Shown piece by piece: positions 25,598-37,539 of a stretch of DNA of 64,000 nucleotides. The stretch lies in contig NW_019775658.1 of the NCBI RefSeq assembly GCF_001039355.2, forward strand, positions 171,419 through 235,418, written 5' to 3'. The translations under genes were made by a program, and so were the position numbers. Position 1 is the stretch's first letter. Every line of letters starts with the position of its first letter. The notes under the pieces were generated by a model. It ran no database searches and was not told where the DNA came from. It was given only the letters and a program-made list of their open reading frames with translations. This DNA comes from Lingula anatina. Its lineage: Eukaryota > Brachiopoda > Lingulata > Lingulida > Lingulidae.

Positions 25598-28062
25598 CTA
25601 CGAGGAGCCATCATTACTTCCATCTCTCTCTAAATTTTCCTCCTCGAACTCCGCATTCATCATCTTACAGAACACTTTGTACTCCTCAAAGGTCAGCCCG
25701 GCCACATCCTCGGAGAAAGCCCGGTCAGAAGTGTCCAGCATCAGTTTTAGGTTTGGGTTGCCATGGTGGTGTTCACTGACGGTGGCCTTCCCTGGTGTAT
25801 GGTACACGCCTGCCCTCAGGAGAAACTGGTGCCGTTTGCGGACGTGGTCCAGGGAGTGGTCAAACAAACGTCCAAGTAGCATATCCTTGACCTGGTAATA
25901 CACCAAATATGTAGAGATATACTAGTATATCAAAACAGGTGCACTTTATGTAATTAGAATATAGAGAGTGGTCAATTTAGTAAGTGGCAGTATACTATGG
26001 ACCTGGAAATATAACAAATATGTTTACAAAAAAAAAATGTAAGAAGTATTTAGTATTTCTACAAATACTGAGTGATCATTTAACTACATGTAGCATATGC
26101 TGAACCTGGAAATATACGAAATATGCCTTCAATACTCCATCTATCAAAAGTAATGTTTAATAAGTGGTCTTTAATATATAACATATAAATGTAAACTAAA
26201 GTAATCAGTAATCCTAAACATACTTATATATGTAAAGAATGTAGCAGGTGCCCCTTACACATCTAGTCGACTTGGTAGTGAAATAGATGTAGGAATGTGG
26301 TGTTAACTAGAGAATTAACTTTCAGAGTAAGGCTCAACAATGCCCAGCAGAATGGACAATGTTGATGGGTAGTAATTTTTTTAACAGAGTATATGTAGAT
26401 TATCTTTCTGTGTTGATCAAATCTGCATAGCTGCAAATATTAACAAAATACTAATACATAAATAAATATATGTGAAATAAATGTATAATAAACAGCAAAA
26501 TTATAAATAATTTAAGAAGTTTGTCTGCTCAAGTGTACATGTGTGTGTTAAGAGAACAAATTCATCCTTGTTAAATGGAGGACCCTGTGGGATACGTGAA
26601 CTGCATAAATAAATAATCTGACATTTCTACATTGAGGTATGGTTTGATAAATGGCAGTTATTTTAGCAGGACATAATAGCGTGACACACGGCATTCACCT
26701 AGATACTTCTCGTAGTAAACAGAAAAACATCACATGATGACTAACAGTACATTTACATCTACCATTTAATTCCCATTTTCTACTAAATGAACCTGTAAGC
26801 AACATGGAATCTGGGACACTGCCTTCCACTTCTTTATTTAACATCAAAAATATATGATATGATTTGATGTACTACAAGCTAGTAAAAATATTTTAATTGA
26901 CTGCCTGAATAAATGGCCTGAAAATCTCTACATAAGTGAAATCAGAACAAAGGACTTGTACCCAATAGAAGATAAATATTTTATCCAGTAGCTTAAACTA
27001 CTAACGTACCTCTAACTTCATGGTATTCAGAACATAATCATAGATGGCCTTGGTGTCTTCAGGCTGGGCCACCATGACGCCAGGACTGCGCAAGATGATC
27101 ACCCTCTGATGCCTATTGGTGAACATAGTCTTAAGCTGGTGGAAGTTAGTCAGGAGGGTCTTGGTGGGTGTGGTCAGAAGCTCTGGACATCTCAGGACAA
27201 CACTGTTAATCTTAGAATGGTCAATACCAAATGACCTCAACAGACTAAAAACGTTATACATGTGATCACGTCCATACTTCATTATATCAATATCGTCGTC
27301 AATCAGCTGTAGAATCTGGAAAGAATCGAATTTAGTGAAGTGTAGGGCATCAATCACCTCTTCCCATCTCTTAGTGTCCACTTTTATCAGTTCAGGTTCA
27401 CGTTCATAAAATTCCAATATGTCTCCCCCTTTACACCCTATCCTGAGTAGCACCGCCACCTGTTGGCTCAACCTCTCTCTGTTTTTATTGAAGGAAGGGT
27501 TCATCTTGCACAGAGCATCAACAAGCTTCCTGTTTTCTTTGTGTGTATCGATATGCAGCATGATTTCAATCTCATGTTCCAGCTCATCGTCATAATCATA
27601 TTCAAGGTTATTCTGTCCATCTTCATTTTGGGACAAGCCCCAAGCAAAGTACTCTTCCAAGAAACTTTTATCTTCTTCCACAGCATCTGCCACCTGTGGC
27701 AGCACCTGCTTCTGTTTGGTGGCAGCGTCCTCCTCCTCCTCCACCCTCATCCTCTCCATGAAAAGTCCTAGCTCCTCCTCAGGATGCTCCTCGAGGGCAA
27801 GGTCAACCTCCTCCTCCTCCTGATGATTCAGAGATATTCTGCCCTTCCTGCTGTAAGCCCTATACCCCACTGGAATCTCTACAGGCCTATATGCATCAAC
27901 TGATGTTATTCCCTTGCTCAGGACAACACTTCTTGGGATAGGTACACAGTTTGTATTGCTTTTGCTCCAAACGAGTTGCGCTGGAAGATGACCCCTCTGG
28001 AAGATTTTGTTTCTTGTGGCAAAGCCACAGGATGACAGAAGACTGATGTTCAGACGTGACAT
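25598..28062 (-). CDS. MTERF4: mTERF domain-containing protein 4-like, mitochondrial
   Basis: Two exons, 28062-27010 and 25891-25598, join in phase (GAG before a GTACGT donor, TTACCAG acceptor), giving 448 residues. The N-terminus (MSRLNISLLSSCGFATRNKI) is Arg/Ser-rich and suits a mitochondrial presequence. A long Glu-rich linker follows at about residues 80-150. The C-terminal half has mTERF-type helical repeats with motifs such as LLRSFGIDHSKI and VVLRCPELL. The last exon has an H-x-x-LLRAG-Y-TP segment and a VxGLTFEEYKVF segment followed by an acidic tail, which I recognise as the MTERF4 ending. Family knowledge: MTERF4 binds the rRNA methyltransferase NSUN4 and acts in mitochondrial large-subunit assembly. 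Head to head with MRPL37. Confidence 0.82.
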
Positions 28063-28648
28063 CTCTGGTTCACTGGCGACGGGACTGACACAGCGTTACC
28101 CTTCTTCTCCGAAAGACTAACCCTTGCTGCTAAACGATCCACTTTTCATCTAGATGTGCCTAGAAAAAAAATGGTATAACACTGACTTTGTTAGTCATAA
28201 ATATGCCTTGATTAACTGGTACAATATACTTAATAGTATATATTTATTTGTTGCACCAAGTGCAACACAACTACACTTCCTAAGTTTTATAGTCAATAAG
28301 AAAGAAGGCTACATATAATCTAGGTTAATATGCAAAGCAAGTGTTCTCTCTCTCCACATGACTACTGACACAACTAACAATTAAATGTATCGACAAAAAT
28401 ACCCACTGTGTAATCAAAACAGGAGTACTAGACAAGAACTGAGTACAAATTTAAGACAGCTTAAATGTAAGCTGTTTCAACTGGTGAATAACAGACCTGA
28501 GCTGCTGGATTTCCCTTCTTGTTAACTAACATTTTTGCTCCAAACTTAAGATGTTTATATTACAGTTGTATTTAGTTATTAAAATCAGTAAAATCTACTG
28601 AAGTTCAAAGTCCAAATATCACACTACCAGTATATTTACCTGCAATAA

Positions 28649-28714
<66 letters not shown>

Positions 28715-29953
28715 AGTCAGCATGCTCTTAGTTCATAAGCTATATACTAGTACATACTTCACATACCTACAACGTTCCCTGTTCCGTTCACACACAAAAA
28801 AATATATATAATGACTGTTTTAAAAACAATGGCTCTGTTTCTCAAAGTAAAGCTACATAAGGACTGGTGTTTTGCACACTGACACCAACCCATCCCAGGT
28901 CAGACATTGACCCCCTTTTAACGGCACAACTGCGTGCACACTTTGCAAAGTGTTTGTTTACAACACTGAACATGTACAAATGATGATGCAATTAGTGTCC
29001 CCCTAAAAAGTCCTTTTAAAGACTTTATTGCATCTCCTAATTAACGTTATCTGGTCACAAAACCAGCAGTTTAATTTGGTAAAATACCTGAGATAACGTT
29101 CAAATAACTCGCTCTTGCTTCACTTGCTCATCGCCTGGTTAAAGATGCTACGCGTAAAAGACTCGAGTGTTGTTTGTGGCGATATCTAGGTCAAGTTATC
29201 ATGCCTACTCTGGACGGTAACAAGGTCAAGGCAGGCTCAAAGTCCAATAAGCCTCGATTTTCACCAAGATTGTTGCAGTTCATAAACTTATTCATTGATG
29301 ACATAGATTTCCGTGCAACTGCTATTAAAATATATGCTAAAACAAATCACAATCTGATGAAAAAACAAGTAATGGCACTCTTACCTTTAGGAAACAGCCC
29401 AACATGTATGCTAGTGAACCTAGGTGACCTTTCACGTCAACTGGCGAAGCCATTAATTAGATTGTTAAGCGTTAACACGCGTAAAATCTTGGATAAAATG
29501 TTCTAGTACATTGTTTCATTTTGGTGCTTTTTAATATTCAGTTTCAATTTATTGATCTTATTTATATAATATTTGCTTTTTTATGTTGAATGTGTAAACT
29601 CACGGCGTTTTGAAACATATTCAAACATCCATGTATTGCCATTCTTCGCGTCATAGCTCACTTCAAAGTTGAACATGTGAAGTTGACGGGCTGTGAATAG
29701 AATTTGAAGAAGTTGAGCTTGTCAAGAACATATGCAGGTGTCTATTGTAAGTTAACTGTTCTCCTTACCATCTTTGTATTCGTTTTTCGTTTTTTGAGAG
29801 TTTCATTGCAGGCATTGGATGCCATACGCCTCTCTCTCTCTCATACGATAAATAAGACTACAGTATATTTAATTTCAGTGTTGCTAAAGCAGACTTTTCG
29901 TACTATAATCATTAGTTTGTTGTTTACCATTTTAAATTGTAGGTACTCCAAAA
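28063..29953. promoter_or_regulatory. Divergent MTERF4/MRPL37 promoter region
   Basis: On the minus strand an acceptor at 28160 (TTTTTTTCTAG) and a matching donor at 29087 (CTCAG then GTATTT) suggest a non-coding MTERF4 first exon around 29088-29170. On the plus strand a donor at about 29736 (GCAG then GTGTCT) and an acceptor at 29942 suggest a leader exon for MRPL37. The two start regions would then be roughly 0.5 kb apart. An open frame of 110 codons (29174-29506, +) lies between them but has no recognisable features. Confidence 0.45.
28654..28709. repeat. TA dinucleotide microsatellite
   Basis: About 55 bases of TA repeat within the probable first intron of MTERF4. Confidence 0.95.
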
Positions 29954-32900
29954 ATGCGAGTGACGGTGTGTCTTTGTAGGCAGCACTATGGCAGACGGTG
30001 GAAGGAAATATGGAAGAGAGAGGGAAAGCTGAAGATACCTTCTACTGACGTGCCTCGGTGGATACAAGATCTGGGTAGCTAGTAGCACGAAAATTCATGC
30101 GTTAGCACTCCTATTGACGATTCTAATATGTACTGTCTGTGCCAACGCATGAAAGCAAAGGCCTCGAAAAGTTGGAAATGAAAACTGGTTGCCGAACCAG
30201 CCGCGGTGCGGCAGCTCTCAAATTTTTATTTTACATCTCATCTCCTCAACACGCACATTATAGACAGATATCAGAATCGTCAATAGGAGTGCTAAGGCAT
30301 GAATTTCGTGCTAGGTAGCTAGCTTCACATTTTCCTGCCACATTATTTGGTCGATGTATCTTAAAACCTCAAAAATGTATTGGTTAATGTTTCTTTAAAC
30401 CTAATGAATGTAAGTTTTATAAAGGTCTCGATTGACCATTGGCCACCATGCATAATATTTAGGAAGAGTTATAAACCCTCATCAGAATCAATTAGTAGCA
30501 TTATATACAAATACATGCACATGCACATGTAGTAACATTTCCCTCTAAATTGTTTTGCTTAATTTGTTGCAATATCATTAGGGAATTCCAAAAATAATCC
30601 TGAAACTGTATTTTTTAAAATGAATAATATGTGACTGCATGCAGCAATTTTATGAAAATTGCCAAAATGTTGATCTCTCCTTGATTTAGGCATCCAAGTG
30701 GTGGATCCCACTGTGCCGCCCCCTGTTGAGAAGAAAAGGTGGACGCTCCCAGTCCCAGATGACCCAAGATTTTGCAAACCGACATATCCAAATGACCACC
30801 CAGACTTTCATGAGCAGAAACGCCACATATTTAATTTAAACACTTATCTTCTGGAAGGTTTGTAGTAGCAAAGATGGATTTAATATAAGCAAATGTTATA
30901 ATAGTCTTTACTGGCAGAGACACATCCAATGCACCACAGAGGGTGCAACTTTAAAAGTCAGATAAAAATAACGATGACTTTTAATAGGGGCACATGAGGA
31001 CCACAGTTGTAGTGGTGGCCTCTGTAGATTAAAATCTTAGTTATTGATAAGTGTCCAAACCATTCTTTAAGTTAGAAAATTAAAGGTTATTTATGTACAT
31101 AGATAATGTCATAGACAACCGAGCACATCATCCCCAAATAATTGGGTTTACCTGGTGGTAGGATTAAAGAAATCTCATTATTTTGAATCTTAGATAACCA
31201 CAACATTGCATCATCTGCCTTTCACATGTTTGTACATATACATGGCAAATCGTGAGATTTTGAAGTTCAGCTTCGTCACTCTCCTAGTCAGAGAGGTGAC
31301 AGCGTCTCTGTCACAGATTAACAGAATTTTATGACAATATTTCTTGACACAGGTCATATTCATTTTGCATTGTTCGTGTTAATGCCTTATAGTATCAGGT
31401 ATTTTGTTATTTTAGGAACAAAACAAATAAAGACACTGACTAAAACACAGGTAATAGAGGGTCAGCCAAAACCATTAGCTGATCTTATCGGGAAAGTGGA
31501 TCATCCTTTACAGGTAATGACTGCTCCCTACAGAATCAGAAAAACAATGAAGGAAACATTTTTATGGAGTTCACTGAATGAATGGGAAAAGTTCTGTAAA
31601 CATTGGACTGAAGAAAAAATATTAAAAAGTGTAAATCAGTTTTAGAGCTGAATCTGAACCAATAAATCAACCCTCTAATTATTGACACAAAAAAAATTAT
31701 CTTTGTATCCTTGTACTGTGACTTTTCATCATTTTGAAATAATTTGCCAAATTATAGAGTTTAGAAATAGACCTGAGTGTTTGTAAATTGAGCTTGGTGA
31801 TGTACTTCTGTGATTTCATTGAATTAATATGACTTACACGTATGTTATATGGCTTGGTAGTGTTCCATCAAATTGTAATGTGGCTCTGTCAGTAATGTTA
31901 CAACTGTTGTTTCACAGGATGAGCTAATTCAGCGGTATATCATGCAGGCCAATGTATGGAACCCCGCCACGTACAAGCTGCCTAAGAGAATTAACTTCAG
32001 GCTCCCTGGTTGGAAGTACAAGCCAGAGACTGGGATCACCATGGGGCTAATGATGTATGCCAACACTTCTACTTTGATATGAGGGGGCACATGGGGTGCT
32101 TCCCTCTTTGGAAAACTTGCATCATTTAAAAAATGTGAAAGAAGGTTTAGCAAATTGCTAGATTTGTGTGAAATGATGAGGACTGAATTGGGAGATTGAG
32201 GGGCGTGGGGCATTAATTTGCCCTATCCCTGGATATGACACATTCCTGGCTTGTCACAACTGAGTATATTATTATTATTATTATTATTATTGTAATAACA
32301 CATAATATTACAAATAACTAGGTTAAACTAGTTAAATAGTGGAAAATATTTACATAATAGGTACACCACCAGTCACTGACAAAAGCATATGTGATACAAA
32401 TGAATGCAAAGCTTAATTGGATGTCACATACACCTTGCTGATGACTGGTATATCTGATCTATATCAAGACAAGAAGAAATGACCCAGGCAAGGTGTAACA
32501 TGCATTCATGCATAGCGAGTCTTTTGTTGTTGAAAACCACTACGTATACAGTATAAGTAATCGATACAGCACGAGGAGTTCTACCTAAATATACATCGTG
32601 AATTCTGACTGGTTATATTTTAATATGCAGTTTATTCACTTCTACATAATTTTTGTATTTTTAGGAGAACTCTTGTGGAGAACCTGATACGACTGTGTGA
32701 CATGATTGCTGTCGAAGAGTATCCACAGGTTTTAACAGAGCGTAGACATACACATGACCATGTCACTTGGACTCATTTCAATACGCAAGGTAAACTTATC
32801 ATTAATATAGTTGGCATGGCTAAGTACGATGTGGTATAGTCAATTTCATAAACTATGTGCTCAAGTACATACTGAATATTTTGTTTGTTTGAACAGTGTT

Positions 32901-34217
32901 GATTTATACATGGTGTTATTAAAGAGAAAAGAAGAAGGGTATGCAACGTTATTATACAGAATATAAGCAAAATAATTCAAATTTATACTAAGGAGGAATA
33001 AATACCTATAAAATAAAATCTTAGTTATATTTTTATTTCCAGGAGTTCCCATTCATGTATTGGCCCACTCAGATCACATGATCTCCTCAAATAAGCCCCT
33101 CCCATTGTTTGCTGATGAGGCTATGATTGACAGTAGCAAGGCGATCGTTTTGCCAGATTTTTATCCCATGTCACCTCTCATAGATGTTAAACTACACAAT
33201 GTTTGGAGAGAGGATACTTGTAACGGTAAAATGTTTTCAGTTTCTCAGTAAGATTTGATATAATATGAAGTATTTGAGTGGAGTCTTAAAATATGAAGGG
33301 CAGTTTTGTTAAGTATGCTTTAGTAGTAGTTTAGTCACTTGACTTATACTGAATATTTCTGACTTGTGTTGCTTCTTTCAGTGATCTCAGTTACCAAGTA
33401 CTTGGGTGTAATTTTTGGATTCCAAGCTTGGAAACATTTTGTCTGAATTTATATCATTTATAACATTAAAATAACATTTATATTGGTATTTATTTTTCTA
33501 AAATGCTCTTTATTCTGTTGATGCAGGTTGGACACCAGAATACCAGTTTCCACATGTTCACAACTTTGTGTTCCTGAACAATGACACCTGGCCCAATGAC
33601 AGGAGGAATGCCAGGGCTATCATGTTCTGTCTGGCACATTGTTTGACACAGGCAAAGAAACTGTATGGGGTAAGCTAGAACACTGTGATATATAATGCAA
33701 TAAAGTTGAATGTTCGCTGGCAGAGTTTGGAAGAAATGCTTCTTTTTTTAAAGGAAAAGTGGCGTAAAGGATGATGTCACTGTTGAATGTACAAGAAGCC
33801 ATGCTGGAATACATATTTTTCACCCTCACTGAATAGAAATTAAACAGAACATTTGTTTGCTGACAAAAATATTTTAAGCTCATGTATAGCCAGAAAAATA
33901 TTGTTACTTGTCTGGATCATAAATTTAATGTTCACAGTATCTCATTTTAGGAGGATGTGAAAGTCCTGCCGAAACCAATTAGTGTAAACTGCACCCACAC
34001 CAACGGGATAGTGTTCCATTTCGTAAACTTTCAGCTGAATACGCTGGACTTTGAGAACCAGGAAGGCGTAAAGAACATAGCTTGGATAGACAGCTGTAGA
34101 ATGTATAGGAAGATCCTCCCAAAGAGGGCGATGCTGAACAAGACAGAATATAAAGATTACAATCCAGTCGCATTTCAGATGTTCAAAGCTAGGTATTTAC
34201 ATGGTTTAGTTAAATAG
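29954..34217 (+). CDS. MRPL37: Mitochondrial ribosomal protein mL37
   Basis: Eight exons: 29954-30074, 30690-30857, 31415-31513, 31918-32054, 32665-32789, 33043-33225, 33527-33669 and 33951-34217. Together they make 1243 bases that include two codon-splitting joins and encode about 413 residues, close to the human length. Every join restores an open frame. Diagnostic segments are LLEG-TKQI-LTKTQVIEG, a FYPMSPLIDV block, the GWTPEYQFPHVHNF block and FQLNTLDFENQEGVKNIAW near the C-terminus, all matching remembered MRPL37. The protein is a structural component of the mitochondrial large subunit. The first exon is Arg/Lys-rich (MRVTVCLCRQHYGRRWKEIW). AATAAA lies at 34592. The first intron is interrupted at its very first base by an inserted element. 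Confidence 0.93.
30083..30313. mobile_element. 231-bp MITE inserted at the MRPL37 exon-1 splice donor
   Basis: Terminal inverted repeats of about 41 bp (30083-30124 and 30273-30313) start TAGCACGAAA and contain TTAGCACTCCTATTGACGAT. The element is flanked by a perfect 9-bp direct repeat, GGTAGCTAG, at 30074-30082 and 30314-30322. Nine-bp target duplications are typical of Mutator-like elements and also occur in Merlin; assignment is open. There is no coding capacity. Confidence 0.9.
32269..32292. repeat. Short ATT microsatellite
   Basis: Seven to eight ATT units within an MRPL37 intron. Confidence 0.9.
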
Positions 34218-34591
34218 GAAATTGGGATGCTAAATGAAACTGAACAGCACAGATATTAAGAGTTATATAGTGGGATTGGATGAAAACAACAATGCAAAAA
34301 GAAATACGGTCATCACAACTTATCAGTTGATCAGATTTTAAAAAAGCTTTTGTTCTTGTGTGACTTCAAAATTAAGAAGAGAAAACAGAATTATGTGTTC
34401 AGTTCTGTATTAACAATTCCTCTTTCTTTCAAATATGTTCTGCCTACGTATTGCATGGGTCCAATGTATGGCCTGTATATTTCCACGGTGCAGAACAGCA
34501 CTTGATGAAATGACGCCAAATCCCAAGGTGCTTTATACCAGTTTGTTTAGATACAAATTCCCACAAGCAATTTTAGAAAAGGTTGTTAAAA

Positions 34592-34597
34592 AATAAA
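34592..34597 (+). terminator. Poly(A) signal of MRPL37
   Basis: AATAAA lies 375 bases after the MRPL37 stop codon; a second AATAAA occurs near 34.8 kb. Confidence 0.45.
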
Positions 34598-34599
34598 TG

Positions 34600-35600
34600 G
34601 AAAGGGATACAACAGCAGAAAGAACTCCTATGAAAACATCTGAAATAAATGTAAATCATGATACATCTGGTGATGTAAGGAGAAAAGGATGGAACGTCAG
34701 CCATGTCTTTTACCAACTGCTCTCCTATAGAGCTATAGAATGTTAAAAAAAAATATTTTAGTCTTCAAACACACAATTTACGATTGCTTTATTTTTTCCC
34801 CCAAGAAATAAAAGCAACCAAATTGGAACTATTTGTGAAGATTTTGTTTATTTAATACATTATCACTATCTTTTCTAATCTAAAGGATCAAGTTTCCTCA
34901 GAGATGTTATATGTCTACTGCATATGCACCTAAGTCCATAACACAGGTACATGACTATAATATTAATACTTTCGGCTATCGTCTAGCAATATTGAAGCGA
35001 GCATAGATTCCCTGTGATGAATATATATCATTAATACTAGTTGCTTATTTGACTCCAATATAGTCCACATGCCAAAAAAATAAACCAAATTAATTTATTG
35101 GTCAGCCAAATTGGTCAGTCAAAAAAATTTTTTAATGCACCTTCTCCAAAATTCTGGACGTAAATTTGACCTATTTATGGGTCCCTCCAGTGCGTACTTT
35201 TCCACCAAATGCCGTAGTAATGTATGACGCATCACTGTTTGGCGCACATAGTATGATTATTCAAAAGTTGGCCAAAAACAACCGAGTCTTATATATGGCA
35301 CAGAAAAAATATCTGTTCAAATATTTTTCGGGATTTATAAAACGATACACTTTGGTATTTCTACTTATGTTTAATATAGGCTATTGGAAACCGTATGGCG
35401 ACATTTGGACAAGGAAAGCGGCAATGATTTTAAACATGTCACCTCACTTCAACTGCATATTTAAGTTTAAGAAGTAAAAATACATAAAGGGAATTCTAAC
35501 AGTTATATAATATTCATTTTATATTAATATTCATTTCATAGGCGACAATGTGAAACACTTCAGCAAAACATTGCTCTATTCAGTTTTGATGAAAAAAATT
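34600..35600. other. Intergenic stretch between MRPL37 and the UGT pair
   Basis: No supported gene. The right half shows weak similarity to sequence at 38.9-39.1 kb, which precedes the 3' end of the second UGT copy, so part of it belongs to the duplicated block. Confidence 0.4.
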
Positions 35601-35609
35601 GATGTCCAA

Positions 35610-37208
35610 CTATTCGGTTTTGTTTTTTCTTTTTGATAGAGGCCATATTTTCGAGATATATCGGTATATCGCCTTACATGAAAAGTATATCAAAGCAACA
35701 ACAGTAACAACAGTGCTGAAAAGGACGCCAACAACATCGAGTAGCAGATACTGGTACCAACTAAGTCTCTCCATCCCCTGAGAATGAAAATGTAGACTTC
35801 CGTTGTTCCTGATGGCATACTCGACCCAAAACATCAGTGCCTCCTTCCCATCCATCGGCTGATCTCGAACAGTAGCTGCAGCACGCTTAGCGTTCTTAAA
35901 ATATTTAGGGTTGTTTAAAACATTTAGAACAGTGCCAGAAAAGGCAGACTCGGTGAAATTAAAGAAGTCTAGTTCTTCCCCCATACCGAGACGTTCAACT
36001 AACTTTCTTGCGTGACCAAATTGATCCACAAAGAGCGGAACAGCAACAACAGGAACCCCGTGATACAGAACCTCGTGCGAGCTGCTTACACCGCAATGAG
36101 TAATGAAGAGTCTGGCTTTGGGGTGACCCAAGAGGTCATTTTGTGGTATCCATGGCAACACTTTTGTGTTATGTCCTAGTCCAGAGATGTTAGTAATAGT
36201 GTTTCGCCATATAACCTTTTGGGGAAGTCGCGCAAAAACCCTGGCCACCATTGCTGCTGTTTCCGCCGTGAGCTCAGGTATCAGCGTTCCAAAACTCAAG
36301 ATGACGAAGCCTGCGTCTCCCGATGATTCCACGAACTGATCAAGTTCTTTAGGCAAGGGTTTTGGAGGGTGGAAAAGAACGCCTGACACGGGTTTTACCC
36401 AAGGGAAGACTGGTCGAGGGTAGTCAAAGACGAAATCGGAATTCACAATCAGTAACGACAATCTCGTATACGCACTCTCTATTGATAGTGAAGTGTTAAG
36501 ATTGTATTTGACCTTCGCCTCGTAGCATGGCGTCATAGTCCATTTTTTCATTAAGTTCATTGCAGTTATGCTGACAGTATTGACTAATCGTTCCCAAAAT
36601 GTCATTTGTTCTGAGAAAGCCGATAACGCGTTCGGCATGTACGAAGGGTTGTTAGGTGGACTGACGTCCCAGTTGTTGTCAAGTCCAAAATTAGAATACC
36701 CAACACTAGGAATGTTTAAATAATCCATTAAAAGTAAGCCCTCGGGGGCTATGATGTCAAGAAACATGAGGTCATATTTTTCTGACCTTAGTTCTCCTAG
36801 AAGTGTTTTGTCCCCAAAAAGTGCGTCCATCATCTCTTTGGCGTAGTCTAGCCACTGCGGCACAAAATAAAAGGCATTTGTCCTCACCTTGTGGATAAGC
36901 ATTTCACCCGACAGGTTGAACGGTGGGATGGTGAGATTTATTTTTTTGACATGGATCTCCTTCGGTACCTTGTCTAAGACAGGACCCACGTTGCCAGCTA
37001 CCAACATCGTTACGCTGTGATTCCGCGCAAACATCATTTGTCCGATTTTCATCATATTTAGGAGTCGAGAATTGTACACGTGAGCGTAAGGGTAAAGCAG
37101 AATTTTAGACCCATTGACATTCTCCAAAAACATGCAAACCGTAGCTATAATCAAAGTTAGTGATGTTTTGGCCATCGCCATTGTTGTGACTGTCTTCTTT
37201 TGCAACAT
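35610..37208 (-). CDS. UDP-glucuronosyltransferase, intact copy
   Basis: A single uninterrupted 532-codon frame, typical UGT length. UGTs transfer a sugar from a UDP-sugar donor to small lipophilic acceptors, usually in the ER membrane with the active site in the lumen. Seen here: a signal peptide ending near VNGS; an N-terminal acceptor-binding half with the expected Asp in MFLDIIAPEG; the C-terminal signature, WIPQNDLLGHPKARLFITHC continuing to a HGVPVVAVPLFVDQ block; and a C-terminal membrane span (VVGVLFSTVVTVVALIYF) with a basic Lys/Arg tail. The start may be the Met at residue 10 (codon near 37181), because the sister copy conserves only that one. Two oddities: HCG replaces the common HGG in the signature, and Arg occupies the usual SHW catalytic-His position. 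Sugar and substrate are unknown. Confidence 0.92.
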   Translation of the reverse strand: MLQKKTVTTMAMAKTSLTLIIATVCMFLENVNGSKILLYPYAHVYNSRLLNMMKIGQMMFARNHSVTMLVAGNVGPVLDKVPKEIHVKKINLTIPPFNLSGEMLIHKVRTNAFYFVPQWLDYAKEMMDALFGDKTLLGELRSEKYDLMFLDIIAPEGLLLMDYLNIPSVGYSNFGLDNNWDVSPPNNPSYMPNALSAFSEQMTFWERLVNTVSITAMNLMKKWTMTPCYEAKVKYNLNTSLSIESAYTRLSLLIVNSDFVFDYPRPVFPWVKPVSGVLFHPPKPLPKELDQFVESSGDAGFVILSFGTLIPELTAETAAMVARVFARLPQKVIWRNTITNISGLGHNTKVLPWIPQNDLLGHPKARLFITHCGVSSSHEVLYHGVPVVAVPLFVDQFGHARKLVERLGMGEELDFFNFTESAFSGTVLNVLNNPKYFKNAKRAAATVRDQPMDGKEALMFWVEYAIRNNGSLHFHSQGMERLSWYQYLLLDVVGVLFSTVVTVVALIYFSCKAIYRYISKIWPLSKRKNKTE

Positions 37209-37539
37209 CTAGCTACATGTATATGTACGCCCCTGCCAAGATAAACCTACGGTTTATCAGTCACCTATTATATCGGGGTAGATGAGAAACGAGTAAAAAA
37301 TCGAAGTCCATAATATTCAAACAAATAATTAAATTTCTACAATACCGGTTCCCCTGAAAGACCAGGCCCGCTGATCGCTTGCCTCTTTTTAAATGATCCC
37401 CGATGACAATAATCAGCTCTTACTTCTTCAAAAATATCACAGGCACAATCAGGCTACGAATGAAATACCACAATCCAAATAGGCTCGTCTCCTTCCTCAC
37501 CCTTCCCTTGCACCTCGATCTTTTCGCCCGCTTTTATTT

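Noticed and set aside
27463-27771. 102-codon plus-strand frame inside MTERF4 exon 1
   Set aside because: Antisense to a long conserved coding exon; its composition mirrors the Glu-rich stretch on the other strand.
35166-35477. 103-codon plus-strand frame beside the UGT pair
   Set aside because: No recognisable features. A weakly similar stretch occurs at 38.9 kb as part of the duplicated block and is not open in the same way.
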